64,000 bases of DNA from contig KV440964.1 of assembly GCA_001636495.1 (NCBI GenBank), forward strand, positions 946,666 through 1,010,665, in the 5' to 3' direction. Below, in pieces: positions 32,779-40,564 of the stretch. Position 1 is the first letter of the stretch. Every line of letters starts with the position of its first letter. Made by a program: the position numbers and the translations under genes. Under the pieces are notes generated by a model, which was not told the DNA's origin, searched no databases, and worked only from the letters and a program-made list of their open reading frames with translations. This DNA is from Sutcliffiella horikoshii. GTDB lineage: Bacteria > Bacillota > Bacilli > Bacillales > Bacillaceae_I.

Positions 32779-33514
32779 TGATGAAAAGCATGTGCGAGAT
32801 GGGCTGCAACTGCTGGCCGATTGGAAGGGAAACGGTATCGACACTGTGTATGAGGCGGAAGATGGAGACGAGGCGATCCGGCTTATCAAGGAGCATCGCC
32901 CGGAAATCATTTTCACCGATATGCAAATGCCAAAGCGGGATGGAATCAGCCTGCTGAAGTGGATTGCGGAATCGGAGCTTGCGAGCATCACGATTGTGGT
33001 CAGTGGCTATGACGACTACACCTTTATGCGAAATGCCATTTTTTATAAGAGCTTTGATTACATATTGAAGCCGATAGACCCTGATCTGTTGAATGAAACG
33101 TTAGAGCGGGCGGTGAAGAAGTGGAAGGAGGAGGCCCTGACAAGACGGGCTTCGGGCAATGTGGAAACGATTCCTTCCTCCCAGAATGCTTCTACTTCCA
33201 GTATGAGAAAAATAGAAGAATACCTAAGAACCAATTATCAACAGGATATCACCCTTCAGGAAATCGCCGACCGTTTCTACTTGAGCAGGGAGCATATTTC
33301 ACGGAAATTCAAGCAGGAGTATCACGAGACTATCACGGATTATGTGACGCGAATCAGAATGGAAAAGTCGAAAGAGCTGCTGGCTAAACCGGGATTCAAA
33401 ATCTATGAAATTGCCTATCATATTGGGTATCATAACGAGAAATACTTTAGTAAAGTTTTTAAAAAGTTTTATGGAATTACTCCCAATGAATACAGGACTT
33501 CGGTAGTAAAATAA
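32759..33514 (+). CDS. YesN-type AraC response regulator
   Basis: A 251-residue response regulator. The receiver domain shows IIIDDEKHVRDGL (acidic pair), FTDMQMPKRDG (phospho-accepting Asp) and the KP motif in DYILKPIDP. The C-terminal AraC-type double helix-turn-helix includes ITLQEIADRFYLSREHISRKF and the typical IAYHIGYHNEKYFSKVFKKF. ATG at 32759 is preferred over the upstream GTG at 32744 because GGGGGTGAACAGG precedes it. It is paired with the YesM-type kinase, overlapping it, and very likely activates the ABC transporter operon. Confidence 0.92.
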   Translation: MKAIIIDDEKHVRDGLQLLADWKGNGIDTVYEAEDGDEAIRLIKEHRPEIIFTDMQMPKRDGISLLKWIAESELASITIVVSGYDDYTFMRNAIFYKSFDYILKPIDPDLLNETLERAVKKWKEEALTRRASGNVETIPSSQNASTSSMRKIEEYLRTNYQQDITLQEIADRFYLSREHISRKFKQEYHETITDYVTRIRMEKSKELLAKPGFKIYEIAYHIGYHNEKYFSKVFKKFYGITPNEYRTSVVK

Positions 33515-33551
33515 CAGCAAGACATTGAGAACAGATATGAGGTGCAGATAA

Positions 33552-34589
33552 ATGGAAAAGTTGAAAATGGGAATTATCGGAGTGGGAGGGATTGCGCAGA
33601 ACCGCCATATCCCTACGTTTCTAAAAATGGGCGATAAAGTGGTGATAGAGGCAATCAGTGATGTGAACGAAGCGACAGCGAAAATGGTGGGCGAGAAATT
33701 TGGCATTCCGAAAGTGTATGCTCATTATGCGGATATGTTCGGGGATGTGGATGCTGTGACTATCTGTACACCGAATAAATTCCACGCGGAAATTACGATT
33801 GCGGCGCTTCAGGCAGGCTTGCATGTATTCTGTGAAAAGCCGATGGCGATGCGTCCGAATGAATGTGAAGCGATGGTAGCTGCCTCGGAAGCTGCAGACA
33901 AGCAACTGGCAATAGCCTATCACTACCGTTTTATGAAAGAGTCGGTTGCTGCTAAACGCCTTGTGATGGAGGATGAAATTGGGCGTCCGATGGTGGCAAG
34001 GGCAAAAGGGATGCGCCGCCGAAAAGTTCCTGGATGGGGTGTCTTTACAAACAAGGAATTACAGGGCGGAGGAAGCCTGATTGATTATGGCTGCCATTTG
34101 CTAGATCTTTCGTTATGGCTGCTTGGAAATCCGAAGCCTATGGAAGTAATGGGAACCACCTATAACGAGTTGAGTAAAATGCCAGGCCAGGTGAATCAGT
34201 GGGGAAGCTTCGACCATGAAACGTTTGAAGTGGATGACCATGTAACAGCGTACATTAAGTTTGAGGGCGGAGCGTCGCTGTTGTTTGAAACATCCTGGTC
34301 CGCCAATGTGAAGGGTGATGAGGAAAGTGTCAGCATTTCCGGCATAAGTGGGGGAGTAGACCTGTTCCCGTTCCATGTTAACCAGATGAAGCATGGTATG
34401 CTCTTGAACACAGAAGCGGATTGGGTACCTGGCGAAGACGACCCAAGCCTCCCGCAAGCATTGAACTTTGTGAACAGCTGCCTTGGCTTGGAAGAACTGG
34501 TCGTGAAGCCTAAAGAGGCCATGCAGACCTCCCTTATCATCGACGCGATTTACCGCAGCAGCGAGACTGGGAAGAGTGTGAGTTTGTAA
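33552..34589 (+). CDS. Gfo/Idh/MocA family oxidoreductase
   Basis: A 345-residue NAD(P)-dependent sugar oxidoreductase. The Rossmann motif is GIIGVGGIAQNRHIP at the N-terminus; the catalytic-site motif appears as CEKPMAM near residue 95. C-terminal elements are GGGSLIDYGCHLLDLSLWLLG and the beta-sheet domain ending at about residue 300. Members oxidise or epimerise sugars and inositols, and some are cofactor-recycling glycosidases. Its position at the end of the ABC and two-component cluster suggests that it acts on the imported sugar. Ribosome site GAGGTG. A 440-bp repeat-rich gap follows. Confidence 0.88.
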   Translation: MEKLKMGIIGVGGIAQNRHIPTFLKMGDKVVIEAISDVNEATAKMVGEKFGIPKVYAHYADMFGDVDAVTICTPNKFHAEITIAALQAGLHVFCEKPMAMRPNECEAMVAASEAADKQLAIAYHYRFMKESVAAKRLVMEDEIGRPMVARAKGMRRRKVPGWGVFTNKELQGGGSLIDYGCHLLDLSLWLLGNPKPMEVMGTTYNELSKMPGQVNQWGSFDHETFEVDDHVTAYIKFEGGASLLFETSWSANVKGDEESVSISGISGGVDLFPFHVNQMKHGMLLNTEADWVPGEDDPSLPQALNFVNSCLGLEELVVKPKEAMQTSLIIDAIYRSSETGKSVSL

Positions 34590-34659
34590 GATAAGAGAAG
34601 AAGACCGGACAGAAACAGACTAGTGCTTTTGAAACAGAATATTATTAGATGCTTGCAAA

Positions 34660-34790
34660 CACCGCTGTTCCTTTCCGCAAATAGCTTCGCTTTCCACGGG
34701 GCGACCTTGAGCCTCCTCGGCTTTGCCTGTGGGGTCTCAAGATTGTCGCTACTCCCCCGTAGGAGTCTACGCTATTTGCTCCAATACACA
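34660..34790. repeat. GC-rich dispersed Bacillaceae-type repeat, left copy
   Basis: From about CCGCTGTTCCTTTCCGC to GCTATTTGCTCCAATAC. It holds inverted sub-blocks such as GACCTTGAGCCTCCTC and GGGGTCTCAAG. It is homologous, in reverse orientation, to 34885-35005. It lies downstream of the Gfo/Idh/MocA gene and carries no gene; a 62-codon frame across it has no ribosome site. Confidence 0.6.
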
Positions 34791-34884
34791 GCTAGAAATT
34801 ACGAAAACTAAATGTCGATGCTTTTTTAGGCAACTTGGTTAGGCGGCTTTTCGTTAACCTTTAGATGAATGAAGCCACCTTGTT

Positions 34885-35005
34885 GATTGGAGTGGAAGGC
34901 GCGCAGACGCCCGCGGGAGGAAGGGACAGGTGAGACCCCGGAAGGCGAAGCCTGAGGAGGCTCACGGACCGCCCGCAGGCAAGCGAAGCGCCTGGAACGG
35001 AAATC
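34885..35005. repeat. GC-rich dispersed Bacillaceae-type repeat, right (inverted) copy
   Basis: Contains TGGAGTGGAAGGCGCG, AGGTGAGACCCCGG, GCCTGAGGAGGCTCAC and AGCGCCTGGAACGG. It is the reverse complement, with divergence, of 34660-34790. The two copies frame about 95 bp of AT-rich DNA without a gene, so the whole could fold as one long imperfect cruciform. Confidence 0.6.
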
Positions 35006-35030
35006 AACAGAATTATATACTTTCTTGAAT

Positions 35031-35061
35031 AAAGGGGACCAGCCTCAGGCTGGTCCCCTTT
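35031..35061. terminator. Terminator downstream of YflT-like gene
   Basis: AAAGGGGACCAGCC (35031-35044) and GGCTGGTCCCCTTT (35048-35061) are perfect 14-bp arms with a TCA loop; TTTATT follows on the minus strand. Confidence 0.9.
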
Positions 35062-35088
35062 CCTTCTATGGTTCTTCCGTTCTTCTAT

Positions 35089-36597
35089 CTACCTTTTACG
35101 GAACAGGTCATCGTCTTCTTTGTCAAAGAGGCCGGCGCGTTTAGTGTTCATGCGCTCCTTTTTACGGGAGGAGAACAGGTCGGAATTTTCCTCTTCCAAT
35201 ACAGATGTCTCATTCTCGTAGGTATGGGTTCCTTCTGTATTGAGGTCTGCATCTTCAGGGTTAAGCTCACCCTCTTCATACTCGGTGGTATAAAGGTCAC
35301 CAGGTTGCTCTGTTCCAATTGGTGCAGGCTCTTCCATACCAGGCTCCATTTCCATTGAAGGTTTGTCGCGTTCTATTTCGTTCAGGGTATCTTCAAAGAG
35401 AATCGGACCTCGATCCTCTTCTACCAAACTTTCTTCCTTTTCAAGTCCGGATGTCGGTCTAACCCCTTCATCCGTATGGAATAGTGGCTTTTCCCGTTCT
35501 GTTGCGGTTGCATCTCCTGGCACTTCCTCGACGTGCAACGGACCATCTGCCATGACGTTTTTATCATATACGTCTTCTTCATAGGGTTTCTCCATCGGAA
35601 AAGGTTGGCCATGCTCGAAAAGCAATGCCTTATCAACATCTTCCTCCGTTTTGTTTTCCGCATAAAGCTTTCCGTTGTTGGGTTCACCAGAATGAGCATC
35701 AGGCTGTTCTTTTGTACTCACCCGATGCATAGTTGGCGACTCATTGGTGGCACTTGCCTGGTCATGCAGGGAAATCACTTCTTCCCGTGCGAAGTCCTTC
35801 TCCGTTTTTTCCATATCAACATCTACAGGCTTTCCGGTTAGTAATTGCTCGTCCAACGGAATGCTGCCATCGATATTGGCGTCCGGCATTGGCCTGTTGA
35901 TGGAACCTCCAGAAACAGATGAGGAATCACCAACCACAACCTCCGAAGTGTCTACAAATTTTTCACGACCATCTATTTCGACGTGGCGCTCTGAGTCTCT
36001 CTCCATGGAACGATGCTCCACAGTATCTTCATATCTATGTTCTTCACGGTAACCTGCTCCACCGGTGGCCATCCCTTTCGCTACATGTTGTGAAGCTCTT
36101 GCACCAGGCTCGACTCCATTCACTTTCCCGTCGTCATCCTCCAACATCAATGCCGGCTCCTCGTTCTCCATATAACGATCCATCCTGCTCCCGTTCACCA
36201 TCTCAGGGGTATGCTTACTTGTTGGCATAGGGTCCGCCAGAATTAGCATTTTCCCAACTTTCACATCAAATTCATAGCGGTAGGCTTCTTCTTTATCGAT
36301 TCCAAGCTCTATCAGGGTAGCAGCGACACTTTTCGTCTCAGGTGTCAGCAGACTGCCGGGTGAAGTAACGGAGCTTGTGGCATTCTGGTTGGAGTAGGGG
36401 GTCTCCTCCGAGCCAAAACAACCTGCTTCTTCCCCTGTGATCGGTTCCTCGCCCAATTGCTCCAGCACACCGCGTCGGTCCCGGATTATCCAAATCTCCT
36501 CAGGGCGGTAGCCTTCATTTTTCAACCAATTGACTTTATTCATTGCTTCCTCTTCCATCAGGTAAGATCCAACAATTTCTTTTCGTTGTACGGTCAT
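35089..36597 (-). CDS. YflT-domain general stress protein with long acidic tail
   Basis: A 502-residue protein. The first 145 residues match the YflT (heat-induced stress protein, general stress protein 17M) domain: KEIVGSYLMEEEAMNKVNWL, YRPEEIWIIRD and KVGKMLILADP. The remaining 350 residues are strongly hydrophilic, Glu/Asp-rich, with recurrent short blocks such as EKPYEEDVYDKN and EREKPLFHTDEG. They have no membrane segment and are probably disordered. It ends in a Lys/Arg/Asp patch (FRKR). The ribosome site GAGGAGG and a clear sigma-B promoter at 36703-36729 support stress induction, as known for yflT. The tail makes it about four times longer than the usual family member. Confidence 0.82.
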   Translation of the reverse strand: MTVQRKEIVGSYLMEEEAMNKVNWLKNEGYRPEEIWIIRDRRGVLEQLGEEPITGEEAGCFGSEETPYSNQNATSSVTSPGSLLTPETKSVAATLIELGIDKEEAYRYEFDVKVGKMLILADPMPTSKHTPEMVNGSRMDRYMENEEPALMLEDDDGKVNGVEPGARASQHVAKGMATGGAGYREEHRYEDTVEHRSMERDSERHVEIDGREKFVDTSEVVVGDSSSVSGGSINRPMPDANIDGSIPLDEQLLTGKPVDVDMEKTEKDFAREEVISLHDQASATNESPTMHRVSTKEQPDAHSGEPNNGKLYAENKTEEDVDKALLFEHGQPFPMEKPYEEDVYDKNVMADGPLHVEEVPGDATATEREKPLFHTDEGVRPTSGLEKEESLVEEDRGPILFEDTLNEIERDKPSMEMEPGMEEPAPIGTEQPGDLYTTEYEEGELNPEDADLNTEGTHTYENETSVLEEENSDLFSSRKKERMNTKRAGLFDKEDDDLFRKR

Positions 36598-36702
36598 GCT
36601 ACTTCCTCCTCAAGAGTTGTTTTATTTTGAAATGGCATTTTTCGTATTCTGCATCGTTTTCCTTTTCGTAAAATGTATGTACGAAAATAGCTTAATGATT
36701 AT

Positions 36703-36729
36703 ATACCCGGTACTCGAAAAAACGTAAAC
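36703..36729 (-). promoter_or_regulatory. Sigma-B promoter for YflT-like gene
   Basis: On the minus strand GTTTAC (36729-36724), 15 bases, GGGTAT (36708-36703) matches the sigma-B consensus GTTTAA-N12-15-GGGTAT with one mismatch. The start codon is about 105 bases downstream. Confidence 0.8.
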
Positions 36730-36765
36730 CAATCTAGAAAAAATTTCTAATACAGCAACCTTATA

Positions 36766-36811
36766 AAAACAAATACCCCCCATCGTCTAAGTAGATGAGG
36801 GATTTGTTTTT
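36766..36811 (-). terminator. Terminator downstream of Cys-rich gene
   Basis: AACAAATACCCCCCATC and GATGAGGGATTTGTT form an imperfect stem around GTCTAAGTA. T-runs occur on both sides; on the minus strand it ends the gene at 36914. Confidence 0.8.
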
Positions 36812-36887
36812 CTTATATAGCTTTTTCAAAAGTTAATCCAAAATGAGACGGCTGTACCCCTAGGGATTCCTGACTTTCTATTTTCCA

Positions 36888-36906
36888 TTAATCAAACGTT
36901 CGTTTG
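36888..36906 (-). promoter_or_regulatory. Operator-like motif, copy 3
   Basis: Read on the minus strand, CAAACGAACGTTTGATTAA shares ACGTTTGATTAA and the flanking AAAC with the motifs at 7875 and 9489. It lies directly after the stop of the gene at 36914, about 290 bp upstream of the YflT-like gene on the same strand. Confidence 0.35.
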
Positions 36907-36913
36907 AAAATTA

Positions 36914-37438
36914 CTATTCTTTATTTGGGAGTTTACGAGGGGAAAATACAATGGCGGTTAGCGAGCGATCTTGTATTTCGACACTTGCAATATGCTGTTC
37001 GGGCAGGGTGATGTGATTCACTTCGATGAAATAAGTATAGGTTCCCGGTAGCGGAACTATATCCGTCCATGTGATCTTGCTTGTATTAATAATGTTTTTT
37101 TCCACATCACTTTGTCCAATTTGGTTGATCATGGCAAAGCTTTCACTGGTAAGTGGAGTCGTTCCCCTGATTAATGAAAACTCCACAATAAAGCTATAGT
37201 TCGGATTATTCTCGGTAAGGATGAAGGCCTCTAGCATTGCATCCAATTTCACTGTTTCATTCGGAAGAAAGGTCGTTACTTCAAGTTCAATGGCCTGGGT
37301 TGGCGTATCAGCCGGGATGACGAGCATTTCATCTGCCTGGTTGAAGTAGTACCTAGGTTCCATTCTCTTCGGCTGTACCTCACAATTACAAGGTACCCTG
37401 CACCCGCAACTTTTCCTCCATTCAAAATATAATGACAT
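36914..37438 (-). CDS. Cys-rich N-terminus beta-domain protein, probable spore surface
   Basis: A 174-residue protein. The start at 37438 follows AAAGGAGG; the frame is open further upstream without a ribosome site. The N-terminus contains SCGCRVPCNCEV, five Cys in twelve residues, followed by a beta-rich domain (PTQAIELEVTTFLP, YSFIVEFSLIRG, TYTYFIEVNHITL, RSLTAIVF). There is no signal peptide or membrane helix. The pattern of a short Cys-rich head plus a beta sandwich parallels the C1q-like protein at 10311. A CATATGTTA box upstream resembles a sigma-E/K -10 but lacks a clear -35. Family not recognised; spore-surface location is inferred. Confidence 0.5.
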   Translation of the reverse strand: MSLYFEWRKSCGCRVPCNCEVQPKRMEPRYYFNQADEMLVIPADTPTQAIELEVTTFLPNETVKLDAMLEAFILTENNPNYSFIVEFSLIRGTTPLTSESFAMINQIGQSDVEKNIINTSKITWTDIVPLPGTYTYFIEVNHITLPEQHIASVEIQDRSLTAIVFSPRKLPNKE

Positions 37439-37581
37439 AGTATCAATGCCTCCTTTAGACATACTATCCATTTCATAACATATGCTTGTCATGGTTGTTT
37501 GGCGAGGGTAGAAGCCTTGTTGCAGGTAAAAAAAGAAAATGGAGCATTTCTCCACCATAAAAATAAATTTTGGAGAACATA

Positions 37582-37630
37582 TTCACAAATTCATTTTCAT
37601 ATGCTAGGATGGAAATAGAAAGCGCTTACC
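37582..37630 (+). promoter_or_regulatory. Promoter and cre site for glycan-catabolic cluster
   Basis: TTCACA (37582-37587), 17 bases, TAGGAT (37605-37610). Directly downstream, AGAAAGCGCTTACC (37617-37630) matches the cre consensus in 12 of 14 positions. A cre at the transcription start predicts CcpA repression of the whole 37.7-53.2 kb cluster. A GGTCAGACCCC repeat follows at 37660-37670. Confidence 0.65.
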
Positions 37631-37687
37631 AACTTGAAGGAACGCTTTTAAGTGGTGATGGTCAGACCCCTTAATGAGGTGATACTC

Positions 37688-38407
37688 TTGATCAATCTTG
37701 AAAAGTGTTACATACAGAGTGATTTTATGCAGAGTGAGATGGAGTACGAGTTGGTTGAGTTTGGAGGTCAGTGTGGCGCTGTTGCGGTATTGTTTGTGCA
37801 GGATGGCCGAGATTATATGGAGCTTGGAAATATTGTGGAAACCATGGGGTGCCTGTTTGTTCAGGGGGAAGCGGAGATAATGGGAGTCGTTCTAGTTCTC
37901 TTGTCACCTAGTACATCCGAACAGCGGTACAGCTATTATCATCCAACCGGAGTAAATCATGAATCATACCAAAACTTTTGTTTGAAGGAACTGGTGCCTG
38001 CTGTACAGGAAAACATCTGGAAACAAGGAAAAGAAATTGTGAAGATGGGACTTTTGGGCGACTCGCTTGGAGCGACTGTAAGTCTGGCAATTGCGATCAG
38101 GCAACCAGAAATATGGGATACCCTGCTTCTTCAATCAGGCGTTTATCCTACATCCTTACAGGAAGAATTGAACGCGCTTCCAATGCAAAACTGGGAAGTT
38201 TATCAGGTGGTAGGGTTACAAGAAGACAATTTTCATTATGGGTTATCCGACGAAGTGTTTCACATTTTGACGCACAACCGGGCGCTTAGAGATATATTCT
38301 CTTCTTCATCTGTCAAGCTAGCATACTATGAACAAGATGATGGGCATCTATGGTCATTCTGGTGCAGGGATCTGCCACGTGCGTTGAATTTTTTCATCTA
38401 TAAATAA
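37688..38407 (+). CDS. YbbA/enterochelin-esterase-like alpha/beta hydrolase
   Basis: A 239-residue esterase of the YbbA/BesA-like family. The nucleophile elbow is LLGDSLGATVSL (Ser near residue 131), and the catalytic His lies in DDGHLWSFWCRDLPRAL near the C-terminus, as in the family's GGHxWxxW motif. No signal peptide. The TTG at 37688 is preferred as start because GAGGTG stands seven bases before it; upstream codons run through a dispersed palindromic repeat. It is first in a long operon for glycan use and may remove acetyl or other ester groups from imported sugars. Homologues also hydrolyse siderophores, but no siderophore genes are nearby. Confidence 0.72.
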   Translation: MINLEKCYIQSDFMQSEMEYELVEFGGQCGAVAVLFVQDGRDYMELGNIVETMGCLFVQGEAEIMGVVLVLLSPSTSEQRYSYYHPTGVNHESYQNFCLKELVPAVQENIWKQGKEIVKMGLLGDSLGATVSLAIAIRQPEIWDTLLLQSGVYPTSLQEELNALPMQNWEVYQVVGLQEDNFHYGLSDEVFHILTHNRALRDIFSSSSVKLAYYEQDDGHLWSFWCRDLPRALNFFIYK

Positions 38408-38431
38408 AGAAACAAAGGGGAGAATGGGAGA

Positions 38432-39742
38432 ATGAAAAGGTCAAAGTTTTGGTTAGCTATAATGATGATGTTTACATTGATTTTTGCCGTGGCTTGCAGT
38501 AGTGACAACTCTACTACTAATAACAGTGAGGGGACAGGCAATACCGATTCTGACGAGCAAGTGGAAATTGAGTTCTGGACGATGCAGCTTTCTCCGACAT
38601 TTGACGACTACATCAATGGAGTCATTGCTGATTTTGAAGAAGAGAACCCGAATGTGAAAGTGAAATGGGTCGACGTTCCTTGGGGAGATATGGAAACAAA
38701 AATTTTAACATCTGTCGCGTCAAAGACTGCTCCTGATGTAGCGAACTTGAATCCGCAATTTGCAGCAAAGCTTGCGGAGTTGGATGCGCTTGTGAATATG
38801 GATGAAATGGTCCCGGATGATGTGCGCAGCCAGTATTTTGAAGGGGTATGGGCTTCCAATACATTCGATGGCAAGACATTCGGTATTCCTTGGTATTTAT
38901 CATCACAAGTAACGATGTACAATACAGATATTTTTAAAGAGGCGGGATTAGATCCTGAAGAGGCTCCTTCCACTTTTGAGGAATTAAAGACAGTAGCAGA
39001 GCAAATCAAAGAGAAAACAGGGAAGTATGCATTTTTCCCGGCATTGGATGGCAGTCATCTAATGGAGTCCATGGTGATGATGGGTGTGGACCTGACGAAT
39101 GAAGAGATGACAAAGGCAACATTTAATACAGCAGAAGGAAAGGAAGCTTTCCAATTCTTTGTGGATCTTTATGAAGATGGAAATATCCCGCGTGAAGTAC
39201 TGACAGAAGGGCATTCCAAAGCGGTTGATTTGTATCAGGCTGGAGAAATCGCCATTCTCGCTTCTGGGCCTCAATTCCTGACTATTGTGGAAGAAAATGC
39301 ACCTAATGTATTAAAGGCGACTAAGACCGCACCAATCATTACAGGTAAGACAAACAAGAAGAACGTAGCAGCGATGAACCTTGTCGTACCAAAGCAATCG
39401 GAGCACCAAAAAGCTGCGGTGGACTTCTCCATTTTCATGACAAATGCTGAGAATCAGGTAGAGTTCGATAAGCTTACAGCTATCCTGCCTTCCATCGAAA
39501 CCGCCCTTGATGATCCATTCTTCAATGAGCTTCCGGAAGATGCTACTCCAATTGATGAAGCGCGAATTGTCTCTGCAAGTCAGTTGAAGGATAGCGAAGT
39601 GTTGATTCCACCGATGAGCAATTTTGAAGACTTACGTACAGCAATGAATGAAGCGTTGCATGCAGCGATGCTTGGACAAATGACAGTAGAGGAAGCATTG
39701 GCACAAGCTGAAGCGAAATGGAATGAGATCCTGGCACAATAA
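38432..39742 (+). CDS. Sugar ABC transporter substrate-binding lipoprotein
   Basis: A 436-residue CUT1 solute-binding protein. The signal peptide ends in the lipobox FAVAC (Cys22), followed by a Ser/Asn/Thr linker. The mature protein starts VEIEFWTMQLSPTFDDYING and contains DFEEENPNVKVKWVDVPWGD and GKTFGIPWYLSSQVTMYN. A hairpin immediately after the stop (39754-39786) could stabilise the message and reduce downstream expression, giving more binding protein than permease. The permeases are encoded at 42320-44094. The ligand is likely an amino-sugar-containing glycan, because nanE and two ROK kinases share the operon; that is inference. Confidence 0.9.
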   Translation: MKRSKFWLAIMMMFTLIFAVACSSDNSTTNNSEGTGNTDSDEQVEIEFWTMQLSPTFDDYINGVIADFEEENPNVKVKWVDVPWGDMETKILTSVASKTAPDVANLNPQFAAKLAELDALVNMDEMVPDDVRSQYFEGVWASNTFDGKTFGIPWYLSSQVTMYNTDIFKEAGLDPEEAPSTFEELKTVAEQIKEKTGKYAFFPALDGSHLMESMVMMGVDLTNEEMTKATFNTAEGKEAFQFFVDLYEDGNIPREVLTEGHSKAVDLYQAGEIAILASGPQFLTIVEENAPNVLKATKTAPIITGKTNKKNVAAMNLVVPKQSEHQKAAVDFSIFMTNAENQVEFDKLTAILPSIETALDDPFFNELPEDATPIDEARIVSASQLKDSEVLIPPMSNFEDLRTAMNEALHAAMLGQMTVEEALAQAEAKWNEILAQ

Positions 39743-39753
39743 GGGATGACAGA

Positions 39754-39786
39754 AGAAAGGGAGTTTAATAGGCAAACTCCCTTTCT
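39754..39786 (+). terminator. Intra-operon hairpin after binding-protein gene
   Basis: AGAAAGGGAGTTT (39754-39766) pairs perfectly with AAACTCCCTTTCT (39774-39786), followed by TTATTT. It is probably a partial terminator or 3'-end stabiliser rather than an operon end, since genes continue on the same strand at 39821. Confidence 0.8.
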
Positions 39787-39820
39787 TTATTTACTAGATA
39801 GAGAGTACGGTGGTGAAGAC

Positions 39821-40564
39821 ATGACCAGAGAACAAGTATTTCAACAGATAAAGGGTAAATTAATCGTTTCCTGTCAGGCTCTAGAGCATGAACCTTTACA
39901 TGGATCAGAGGTAATGGCTAAAATGGCGATGGCTGCCAATATGGGTGGTGCCGCTGGGATCCGGGCCAATGGTTCAGATGATATCACAGCGATAAAAAAA
40001 GCGGTGGACCTGCCGGTTATCGGACTGGTAAAAAGGGACTATCCTGATAGTGAAATTTATATTACCGCCACAAAAAAAGAAGTGGATGAACTGCTACATG
40101 CTGGTGTTGATATTATTGCTCTTGATGCGACAAGCAGAATTCGCCCAAACTCCGAAACCCTGGAATCCTTGTTCACCTATATAAAGTCCAATAATATGCC
40201 GGTGATGGCGGATATCTCCACTTTTGAAGAAGGGAAAAGAGCGGCAGACCTTGGAGCGGATTGTGTATCCACTACCATGTCAGGGTATACCTCGTATTCC
40301 CCGCAAAAGAAGGAACCAGACTTCTATTTGTTGAAAAAGTTAGTGAAGGAACTATCTATTCCAGTAATTGCGGAAGGTAGAATTTCCACTCCGGAAGAGG
40401 CAAAGCATGCTTTGGACCTTGGAGCCCATGCAGTAGTAGTAGGCTCAGCTATCACCCGTCCACAAGAAATTACAAAGGGCTTTGCAAAAGTTTTTGAAAA
40501 GGATGTGTCTGGCTATGATGGAAGTTCAAACAGCATCAAAGAGCAGGTTAGGCGGATTAATTAA
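39821..40564 (+). CDS. nanE: N-acetylmannosamine-6-phosphate 2-epimerase
   Basis: A 247-residue TIM-barrel enzyme of the NanE family, converting ManNAc-6-phosphate to GlcNAc-6-phosphate. Family features: GKLIVSCQALEHEPLHGSEV at the N-terminus, MGGAAGIRANGSDDI, LPVIGLVKRDYPDSEIYITA (catalytic Lys region), DIIALDATSRIRP, and GADCVSTTMSGYT. The start at 39821 is chosen because the open frame upstream runs through the hairpin at 39754-39786. The rpiR gene begins inside its 3' end. No sialic-acid lyase (nanA) is seen, so ManNAc is probably obtained directly from a glycan. Confidence 0.92.
   Translation: MTREQVFQQIKGKLIVSCQALEHEPLHGSEVMAKMAMAANMGGAAGIRANGSDDITAIKKAVDLPVIGLVKRDYPDSEIYITATKKEVDELLHAGVDIIALDATSRIRPNSETLESLFTYIKSNNMPVMADISTFEEGKRAADLGADCVSTTMSGYTSYSPQKKEPDFYLLKKLVKELSIPVIAEGRISTPEEAKHALDLGAHAVVVGSAITRPQEITKGFAKVFEKDVSGYDGSSNSIKEQVRRIN

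Noticed and set aside
34623-34811. 62-codon gene
   Set aside because: It lies across the GC-rich dispersed repeat, has no ribosome site, and the same sequence occurs inverted at 34885-35005.
37652-37690. GTG at 37652 as start of the esterase gene
   Set aside because: The first twelve codons would be encoded by a dispersed GGTCAGACCCC repeat; TTG at 37688 has a proper ribosome site.
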